Below are positions 1 to 4,433 of a stretch of DNA of 7,923 bases, piece by piece. The position numbers were made by a program, and so were the translations under genes. Numbering within the stretch: the stretch's first letter is position 1; every line of letters starts with the position of its first letter. This stretch comes from Pseudomonadota bacterium (GTDB lineage: Bacteria; Pseudomonadota; Gammaproteobacteria; UBA4575): assembly GCA_009839635.1 (NCBI GenBank), contig VXPJ01000064.1, forward strand, positions 1-7,923, read 5' to 3'. The notes below the pieces were generated by a model. The model worked only from the letters and a program-made list of their open reading frames with translations. It was not told the DNA's origin and did no database searches.

Positions 1-31
1 CAGTGCCTTGGGTGACCGCATCTTCCAGTGA

Positions 32-1213
32 TCAGAGCAGCAGCCCAAAAATACTGAAACCTGCCACATACGTCCCGATCGCAGAACCCAGGGTACTCAG
101 CACGAATACCAGCAGCGTCTTGGCGACCGCATTCTTGCGCCAGCCCGGAAAGGTCGCAGTGTCCTTGCGCAGTTCCCGGAAGTCCCTGACCGTGGGCTTG
201 CGAACGATCAACTCGACTGCAGCCGTGACCATGCCCGCACCGATCGTGGGATTCAGGGATGTGATCGGTGCAGCTACAAAGGCCGTACCTACTGTCACCG
301 GGTGAGCGCCGGCAATGGCCGCTCCCAGTGCAGACAGGCTGCCGTTGATGAGAACCCACTGCCAGACGAGCTTCCAGCCCAGCTCCGGGCTTTCCCGGAA
401 ACCGAAGTAAAACCCGATCCCGATCAAGATAACGATGATCCACGGGATGAGCTTGGGCCAGGATCTTTTTGGAGGAACTGCTTCTAGCTTCCGGATGAGC
501 GCGGACGCATCCAGGTCCTTGTCTTCCAGATGTCTCGTCATGCCTTTCAGATGGCCAGCCCCCACGACGGCAAGCATGCTTTTGCCTTCGTGCATTTCAA
601 GTGCCTGAAGGATCTTTGCCGCCATGTACTGGTCGCGCTCATCGATTAGCGGGACGGACAGTTCCCGGGTTTGTTCTGCAAACTGCGTGAACGCAATCTC
701 AAGGACATCTCCGCTTTTTAATTGCTCGATTTCCTCTTCCGACACTTTCTGGTGTGTGAGTGCACCGGCAAACAATCCGGCTATCAGGTAAATGCGCTTC
801 CAGAACGACATGTTCCGGTAAACCCGATTGAGCGTGATCCCGACTTCACGGTCAATCAGTACAACCGGCAGCCCCAGTGCAGAGGCTTCCTCAATCGCAG
901 CCTTCATTTCCAGACCCAGTTCCACCCCCAGTTGCTCCGCCATTCTTTGCTGGTAGGCACCCAGAGCCAGATGCGCTGTTACCAAGTTGGCCCGGCCCTG
1001 GCGGATCACCGCAAAAAGGTCCATTTCGGCCAACTGTTCGGGATGCATCAGTGATTTGCGCCGGCTCTGGCACAGCTCGATGCAGATGACGTCGAATTCC
1101 TTTGAGCGGATCATCTGGCGGACAGCTTCGGCGCTCGCCCGCGAGACGTGAGCTGTGCCCAGCAGGGTAACCCTGCTTGTGCCAACCTGCAGGGATTGTA
1201 GCGGCTCACTCAT
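32..1213 (-). CDS. TraB/PrgY-family membrane protein
   Basis: A 393-residue protein of the TraB family, whose founding bacterial members PrgY and TraB limit peptide pheromone in enterococci. The fold is related to TIKI-type metallopeptidases, but the role of proteobacterial members is not established. Seen here: a GTAH motif at residues 19-22 right after the first beta strand, an acidic residue in the CIELC segment (E46), a LIDERDQYMA segment at about 189-198, and a GAGH motif at 218-221. These match the conserved His/Glu positions of the family. The first 250 residues are mostly soluble, with one hydrophobic stretch near 140-152. The C-terminal third has about four hydrophobic segments (roughly 254-271, 283-303, 305-336 and 363-393), so the protein is anchored in the inner membrane. 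The ATG start is followed by MSEPLQ and is close to the GTAH motif, as expected. It is probably the last gene of the operon. No convincing Shine-Dalgarno site is visible; GGAG lies only one base from the ATG. Confidence 0.9.
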   Translation of the reverse strand: MSEPLQSLQVGTSRVTLLGTAHVSRASAEAVRQMIRSKEFDVICIELCQSRRKSLMHPEQLAEMDLFAVIRQGRANLVTAHLALGAYQQRMAEQLGVELGLEMKAAIEEASALGLPVVLIDREVGITLNRVYRNMSFWKRIYLIAGLFAGALTHQKVSEEEIEQLKSGDVLEIAFTQFAEQTRELSVPLIDERDQYMAAKILQALEMHEGKSMLAVVGAGHLKGMTRHLEDKDLDASALIRKLEAVPPKRSWPKLIPWIIVILIGIGFYFGFRESPELGWKLVWQWVLINGSLSALGAAIAGAHPVTVGTAFVAAPITSLNPTIGAGMVTAAVELIVRKPTVRDFRELRKDTATFPGWRKNAVAKTLLVFVLSTLGSAIGTYVAGFSIFGLLL

Positions 1214-1276
1214 GCTCCATAGGTCTCTAAAACTGCAGGAAGTGACATGCTAAACAAGTAGAATATGACAGGATAA

Positions 1277-1633
1277 CTACTTATATTCATTGTACTTCTT
1301 TGAGCTTCCCTTCACCTTGTCCTCAGGGTAGCGCTGGTGGTTCAAGGCTACCTTTTGGCGGGTAGCCTCCACCAGGTTCACGTCCAGACGGTCAGCCAGG
1401 CGAAGCAGGAAAATGAAGATATCAGCCATTTCAAGGGCTACCGCCGCATGCTTTTCCGGATCCAGTTGCGCACTTTGCTCTTCTGTCATCCACTGGAAAT
1501 GCTCCACCAGCTCAGCAGCCTCAACGGATAACGCCATCGAGAGGTTCTTGGGGCTGTGGAACTGTTCCCAGTCCCGTGCCTTTGCAAATTCCCGAAGCTC
1601 CTGTTTCAGCTCATCCAGGAGTTGCTCGCTCAT
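1277..1633 (-). CDS. MazG-like nucleotide pyrophosphohydrolase (dCTP pyrophosphatase type)
   Basis: A 118-residue all-alpha protein that by family hydrolyses nucleoside triphosphates to monophosphate and pyrophosphate, cleaning the nucleotide pool in the cytoplasm. It is the short single-domain form resembling the DCTPP1/RS21-C6 group, not the two-domain E. coli MazG. Seen here: the two metal-binding helices, EAAE at residues 38-41 followed by E44, and EMAD at 68-71, a spacing typical of the family. The C-terminal signature K-x-x-x-N-x-x-RYP lies at about 94-103, followed by a basic tail. The start is well supported: AGGAGGG at 1643-1649 lies nine bases before the ATG, the strongest ribosome binding site in the window. 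It lies between the moeB-like gene (67-base gap) and the TraB-family gene (63-base gap). dCTP or its modified forms are the likely substrates, but this is inferred from family only. Confidence 0.92.
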   Translation of the reverse strand: MSEQLLDELKQELREFAKARDWEQFHSPKNLSMALSVEAAELVEHFQWMTEEQSAQLDPEKHAAVALEMADIFIFLLRLADRLDVNLVEATRQKVALNHQRYPEDKVKGSSKKYNEYK

Positions 1634-1642
1634 TTTAATCTT

Positions 1643-1649
1643 CCCTCCT
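1643..1649 (-). promoter_or_regulatory. Strong ribosome binding site of the MazG-like gene
   Basis: On the minus strand this reads AGGAGGG, near-complete complementarity to the 16S rRNA 3' end, with nine bases to the ATG at 1633. It fixes the start and suggests the gene is translated independently of the upstream gene rather than by coupling. Confidence 0.75.
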
Positions 1650-1670
1650 ACTGCAATCCGGATCGCCGCA

Positions 1671-1683
1671 GTCCCCGAGGGAC
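1671..1683 (-). repeat. Short GC-rich hairpin between moeB-like and mazG-like genes
   Basis: GTCCC at 1671-1675 and GGGAC at 1679-1683 pair around a three-base loop. It lies just upstream of the mazG-like ribosome binding site. No T-tract follows on either strand, so it is not a standard terminator. It could be a transcript-stability or processing hairpin. Confidence 0.4.
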
Positions 1684-1693
1684 CGGCTGTCCA

Positions 1694-1728
1694 CTCAACG
1701 TCAGTGACCCTGGGTCGCGCACGTTGAG
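1694..1728 (-). repeat. Nested inverted repeat over the moeB-like stop codon
   Basis: The outer arms CTCAACGT (1694-1701) and ACGTTGAG (1721-1728) are perfectly complementary over eight bases. An inner pair, GACCC (1706-1710) and GGGTC (1712-1716), is nested inside with an internal loop between. The structure covers the last codons and the stop (1701-1703) of the moeB-like gene. No run of T follows in the direction of transcription, so it looks more like a 3' stabilising or processing structure than a terminator. Confidence 0.5.
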
Positions 1729-2477
1729 CATTGGGGATCCTTGTTTATTTTCACGCTGTGCCATTCCATATTCAGTGCATCTACAAGCAGTATCCTGTCC
1801 GCAAGCGTTCCTCCTGTATCCAGCAACAGCTTGATCGCCTCGGTCGCCTGGATGCACCCGATCAGCCCGGCCACCGAACCCAGGATGCCTGTCTGTGCAC
1901 AGCTTTCCTCAAGTTCTCCTTGATCGGGATACAGGCAACCGTAGCAGGCGCTGGTATCGCGCATGGGAAACACCATCACCTGACCTTCGAAGCGGATGGC
2001 AGCACCCACTACCAGGGGCGTGCGGGTGTTCACGCAAGCTTCATTGATGGAGAAGCGTGCCGCAAAATTGTCCGTTGCATCCAGCACGAGGTCCGCCTTG
2101 GCAACTTCCTGCCTGAGCCTGGTTCCGGTCAATGCCGCATTGATCGTGCGCACCGTGGTCTGCGCATTCAATGATGTCAGGGCCTGGTTGGCGGCTTCAA
2201 CCTTCTCGTCACCGACATTGTCGCTGCAGTATATGATCTGTCTTTGCAGGTTGGATGCATCGACCCTGTCCGGGTCGACCAGCGTCAGGCTACCTACACC
2301 GCTGGAGACGAGATACATGGCTGCTGGAGAGCCGATACCCCCGACTCCGAACAGCAGCACACGGGAGGCAAGCAGTTTCTGCTGGCCTCCAATATCGATT
2401 TGAGGCAGCATGATCTGCCGGCTGTAGCGCAGCAGCTCCTGATCGCTCAGTTCCGAGTTTTTGGCCTCCTCGTCCAC
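1701..2477 (-). CDS. moeB: MoeB/ThiF-type sulfur-carrier protein adenylyltransferase
   Basis: A 258-residue E1-like enzyme that uses ATP to adenylate the C-terminal Gly-Gly of a ubiquitin-like sulfur carrier: MoaD for molybdopterin, or ThiS for thiamine. Seen here: the N-terminal LSDQELLRYSRQI signature at 10-22, the nucleotide-binding GVGGIGS at 44-50, the acidic residue D68 ending a beta strand, the N76/R79/Q80 set in SNLQRQ, K93 and the TDN loop at 135-137. A zinc site is formed by C178/C181 (CYGC) and C250/C253 (CSTC). Length matches E. coli MoeB (249 residues). The start is GTG at 2477, with GGG five bases upstream; no better ATG is in frame. MoeB is preferred over ThiF because mobA and mobB lie nearby, but no moaD or thiS gene is in the window, so carrier specificity is inferred. 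It follows the DUF1244 gene after 26 bases. Confidence 0.88.
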   Translation of the reverse strand: MDEEAKNSELSDQELLRYSRQIMLPQIDIGGQQKLLASRVLLFGVGGIGSPAAMYLVSSGVGSLTLVDPDRVDASNLQRQIIYCSDNVGDEKVEAANQALTSLNAQTTVRTINAALTGTRLRQEVAKADLVLDATDNFAARFSINEACVNTRTPLVVGAAIRFEGQVMVFPMRDTSACYGCLYPDQGELEESCAQTGILGSVAGLIGCIQATEAIKLLLDTGGTLADRILLVDALNMEWHSVKINKDPQCSTCATQGH

Positions 2478-2503
2478 TGCAGCCCTAGCACAGCCATGCG
2501 GTG

Positions 2504-2821
2504 TCAGTTTTTCTCACGCCGTGCTTGGCCCTCGGTAAATGCCCTCTTCTGCTCAGCGCTCGCTTCTTTCTGGTAATGTGATTTCCACTCAGCGTAAGGC
2601 ATTCCGTAGACCGTTTCCCGGGCCTGCTCGTAGTCAATCTCAATGCCTTTTTCCTGGGCTGCCGCCACGTACCATTTCGAGAGGCAATTGCGGCAAAAAT
2701 CTGCCAGGTTCATCAAATCGATGTTCTGCACTTCGGTTTTTCCACGCAGGTGCTCAACCAGCCTGCGATATACAGCGGCTTCGATTTCCAGACGGTCCTG
2801 ATGGCTGACTGGATCACTCAT
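2504..2821 (-). CDS. DUF1244 family protein
   Basis: A 105-residue soluble protein of the DUF1244 (SMc04008-like) family, whose function is unknown. Seen here: a helical N-terminus, the family core NLADFCRNCLSKWY at 38-51 with two cysteines spaced CxxC-like (C43 and C46), the YGMPYAEWK segment at 72-80, and a charged C-terminal helix. No signal peptide or membrane segment is present. The reading frame stays open upstream to 2959, but the ATG at 2821 is chosen because GGGAG lies six bases before it and because known family members begin at this point. The upstream extension has low-complexity, non-conserved composition. It is the first gene of the leftward operon, 26 bases ahead of the moeB-like gene, and diverges from mobA. 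The cysteine pair could bind metal or be redox active, but this is only a guess. Confidence 0.88.
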   Translation of the reverse strand: MSDPVSHQDRLEIEAAVYRRLVEHLRGKTEVQNIDLMNLADFCRNCLSKWYVAAAQEKGIEIDYEQARETVYGMPYAEWKSHYQKEASAEQKRAFTEGQARREKN

Positions 2822-2827
2822 GGCATT

Positions 2828-2832
2828 CTCCC
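2828..2832 (-). promoter_or_regulatory. Ribosome binding site that decides the DUF1244 start
   Basis: On the minus strand this reads GGGAG, six bases before the ATG at 2821. It supports the short 105-residue product over the 151-residue open frame starting at 2959. Confidence 0.6.
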
Positions 2833-2848
2833 AGGTTGTATGGATTCT

Positions 2849-2885
2849 GCAGGCCGGGCAAGACAGCCCCGTCAGTGGGGCCTGC
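2849..2885. repeat. Competing GC-rich hairpins between DUF1244 and mobA
   Basis: GCAGGCC (2849-2855) pairs with GGCCTGC (2879-2885). Inside, GGGC (2856-2859) can pair with GCCC (2866-2869) to extend the outer stem. Alternatively GCCCC (2866-2870) pairs with GGGGC (2877-2881) around a six-base loop, which excludes the outer stem. It lies 28-64 bases upstream of the DUF1244 ATG and about 150 bases before the mobA start. No T-run follows on either strand. Confidence 0.45.
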
Positions 2886-2974
2886 CTCTCCTTCCATGGG
2901 TCGTAGCCCTCATGCAGTGCGGCCCCGTGCCAACGCCATCCATTGCGGAAGCCGGTCATGATGATTACGCCCTT

Positions 2975-2983
2975 TGCTATTAT
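2975..2983 (+). promoter_or_regulatory. Possible extended -10 promoter of mobA-mobB
   Basis: TGC followed by TATTAT (2978-2983) matches five of six -10 consensus bases plus the TGn extension. It lies in an AT-rich patch within an otherwise GC-rich region. No good -35 box is visible at 16-18 bases; TCATGA at 2956-2961 is a poor match. Transcription would begin near 2990, about 46 bases before the chosen mobA start and directly at the TTTCATGA repeats. Confidence 0.45.
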
Positions 2984-2990
2984 ATTTGCA

Positions 2991-3012
2991 TTTCATGAAA
3001 GGTTTCATGAGA
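2991..3012. repeat. Operator-like TTTCATGA repeats in the mobA leader
   Basis: TTTCATGAAA at 2991-3000 is a perfect ten-base palindrome. TTTCATGAGA follows at 3003-3012, giving a direct repeat of TTTCATGA at 12-base spacing. The two together also form an inverted repeat, TCATGAAA-GG-TTTCATGA at 2993-3010. A position just downstream of the possible -10 is where a repressor often binds. No regulator is identified. Confidence 0.45.
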
Positions 3013-3025
3013 TTCTTCAAGGTAC

Positions 3026-3030
3026 AGGGT
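3026..3030 (+). promoter_or_regulatory. Ribosome binding site supporting a GTG start for mobA
   Basis: AGGGT lies five bases before GTG at 3036. The frame is open from 2943, and ATG codons exist at 2958 and 2961, but these would add about 25 residues not expected before the MobA nucleotide-binding loop and would overlap the inferred promoter. Confidence 0.5.
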
Positions 3031-3035
3031 ATACG

Positions 3036-3635
3036 GTGGAGTGCAAGCAGAGAATTACAGGCCTCATCCTCGCAGGCGGTCGCGCAACCCGCATGGGAGG
3101 TCAGGATAAGGGACTCGTTGAAATCAATCGCCAGCCCATGATCGCGTACGTCATCCATGCCCTTCGGCCCCAGGTTTCCGAAATCCTGATCAACGCAAAC
3201 CGCAACCACGGCGAATACCGGAAATTCGGGCATCCGCTAGTAACCGATGAACTTGCCGGCTTCCAGGGTCCACTCGCCGGCATGGCGGCGGCCCTGAATC
3301 AGGTCTCCACTGACTATCTTTTCACCTGTCCTTGTGATGGGCCGCTGCTGCCAGCGGATGTAGTGGCTCGCCTGTACCAGGCCCTGAGTGAGCAGGATGC
3401 CGAGATATGCGTGGCGCATGACGGGGACCGGTTGCAACCGGTCTGTGCCCTGATCGACTGCAGGCTACGGGACAGCCTGTTCGCATACCTCGGGGGTGAA
3501 GATCGAAAAATCGAACATTGGTACCGCAACCACAGGCTCACCGAGGCCGACTTCAGTGACAAGAAGCACTGCTTTCAAAACGCTAACAGGCCTCAGGACC
3601 TGGATGCGCTGTCCCGGTACCTGAAAGGCTGCTAA
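3036..3635 (+). CDS. mobA: Molybdenum cofactor guanylyltransferase MobA
   Basis: This enzyme transfers GMP from GTP to molybdenum-molybdopterin, giving the guanine dinucleotide cofactor used by DMSO-reductase-family enzymes; it is cytoplasmic. Seen here, numbered from the GTG start: the Rossmann-like GTP-binding loop LAGGRATRMGGQDKGL at 12-27, the DELAGFQGPLAGM segment at 71-83, the CPCDGPLLP metal-binding region with D101, and a C-terminal NANRPQDLDAL at 182-192 matching the family NxNTPEDL element with two substitutions. At 199 residues it is close to E. coli MobA (194). The start is uncertain: GTG at 3036 has AGGG five bases before it and puts the LAGG loop about ten residues from the N-terminus, as usual; the frame remains open to 2943. 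mobB follows after five bases, so the two are co-transcribed and probably coupled. Confidence 0.93.
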   Translation: MECKQRITGLILAGGRATRMGGQDKGLVEINRQPMIAYVIHALRPQVSEILINANRNHGEYRKFGHPLVTDELAGFQGPLAGMAAALNQVSTDYLFTCPCDGPLLPADVVARLYQALSEQDAEICVAHDGDRLQPVCALIDCRLRDSLFAYLGGEDRKIEHWYRNHRLTEADFSDKKHCFQNANRPQDLDALSRYLKGC

Positions 3636-3640
3636 CCGTC

Positions 3641-4189
3641 ATGGATGCCATCGAATTTGCAAAACCGGTCATCGGGTTATGTGCCTACAGCGGTTCCGGC
3701 AAAACCACGCTGCTCGAGGGGCTCCTGCCCATACTCTGTGCACGCAACCTGGACGTTGCGGTAATCAAGCACGCCCACCACTCCTTCGATGTCGATCATC
3801 CGGACAAGGACAGCTTCAAGATTCGTAAAGCTGGTGCCCGGCAGGTCTTGATCTCTTCACAAAAACGCTGGGCACTCATGCGCGAGATCGCACCGGATGA
3901 GGCAGAGCTGTCGCTTCAGGAGGCCCTTGAGCGTATCGATGCGAGCCGTGTCGATTTCGTTATTGTGGAAGGCTTCAAGTCCGCACCCGTTCATAAGATC
4001 GAGATTCATCGCCCGGCCCTCGGAAAACCCCTGATTGCCACAACAGACCACCATGTCATTGCCATTGCGACCGACCAACCTGAGAACGTGAAGGCTTCAC
4101 TCCCCCTGTTGGCCCTGAATGACCCGGCTCAGATTGCGGACTTTATAGGTCAGTTTATCGCCAACCGGACAAATAAAGCCGAAATCTGA
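3641..4189 (+). CDS. mobB: MobB, GTP-binding partner of MobA
   Basis: A 182-residue P-loop GTPase that assists formation of molybdopterin guanine dinucleotide. In E. coli it is not essential but binds MobA. Seen here: the Walker A loop AYSGSGKTTL at 15-24, the VIKHAHHSFDVDHPDKDSFKIRKAGA region at 41-66 typical of MobB, and the VEGFK element at 109-113. Length matches the family (about 175 residues), with no fusion to MoeA or MobA. The ATG at 3641 starts five bases after the mobA stop. The nearest purine-rich site, AAAGG at 3624-3628, is twelve bases away and lies inside mobA, so translation probably depends on coupling to mobA. An AT-rich inverted repeat begins 14 bases after the stop codon. 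Confidence 0.94.
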   Translation: MDAIEFAKPVIGLCAYSGSGKTTLLEGLLPILCARNLDVAVIKHAHHSFDVDHPDKDSFKIRKAGARQVLISSQKRWALMREIAPDEAELSLQEALERIDASRVDFVIVEGFKSAPVHKIEIHRPALGKPLIATTDHHVIAIATDQPENVKASLPLLALNDPAQIADFIGQFIANRTNKAEI

Positions 4190-4203
4190 CTCTCTCCACG
4201 CTG

Positions 4204-4231
4204 TTATAAATGCTATAATTAGCATTTATAA
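4204..4231. repeat. Perfect 12+12 base AT-rich inverted repeat upstream of gltA
   Basis: TTATAAATGCTA (4204-4215) and TAGCATTTATAA (4220-4231) are exact reverse complements around a TAAT centre. It stands out from the GC-rich surroundings. No T-tract follows and the stem is AT-rich, so it is a poor terminator for mobB. A TGCTATAAT promoter element lies inside it, which suggests an operator for a dimeric DNA-binding protein. I cannot name the regulator. Confidence 0.7.
4211..4219 (+). promoter_or_regulatory. Extended -10 promoter inside the palindrome (probable gltA promoter)
   Basis: TGC plus TATAAT (4214-4219) is a perfect consensus extended -10 element. No clear -35 box lies 16-18 bases upstream, which an extended -10 can tolerate. 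Transcription would start near 4226, giving gltA a leader of about 208 bases. The reverse strand of the palindrome does not carry an equivalent -10, so the promoter points towards gltA. Confidence 0.55.
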
Positions 4232-4433
4232 GAACAGAACGTTGCTTGCTGTAATAGCAAAGCGCCATAACGATATCTTGTTTGGCAAAAGGCGTTCAGA
4301 CGATTGAAGCCAGTCTGTTCGTATAGTGCCGGGTCCACGCTGAATTTTCTTCAAGAAGACAGAGGCCGTTCCTGTCGCTTGCTAATGGCTTGTACATAAA
4401 CACTTTTCGTATAACCACAGGAACCGATCTCTC
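4232..4433 (+). other. Long leader region before gltA
   Basis: About 200 bases with no convincing gene. It contains two modest stem-loops: TTGCT (4246-4250) with AGCAA (4256-4260) around GTAAT, extendable by a bulged GC pair, and CAGAC (4297-4301) with GTCTG (4313-4317). A second possible -10 (TATAGT, 4322-4327) has no good -35. The gltA ribosome binding site is AGGA at 4419-4422, eleven bases from the ATG. I see no known riboswitch or tRNA. Confidence 0.35.

Noticed and set aside
1256..1288. AAGTAG/CTACTT and GAATAT/ATATTC inverted repeats between the mazG-like and TraB-family genes
   Set aside because: Arms are six bases, overlap in order so they cannot all pair, and lie in AT-rich sequence where such matches arise by chance.
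2822..2959. Upstream extension of the DUF1244 reading frame (46 extra residues)
   Set aside because: The added residues do not resemble the family, and a good ribosome binding site with ATG lies at 2821.
4204..4231. Palindrome as a rho-independent terminator of mobB
   Set aside because: The stem is AT-rich with no following T-tract, and it contains a consensus -10 element, so an operator/promoter reading fits better.
4246..4340. tRNA-like or known riboswitch structure in the gltA leader
   Set aside because: No cloverleaf, anticodon or T-loop arrangement can be built, and the stems are short.
4385..4399. Four-codon leader peptide (ATG GCT TGT ACA TAA) before gltA
   Set aside because: No ribosome binding site precedes it, and no attenuator structure follows.
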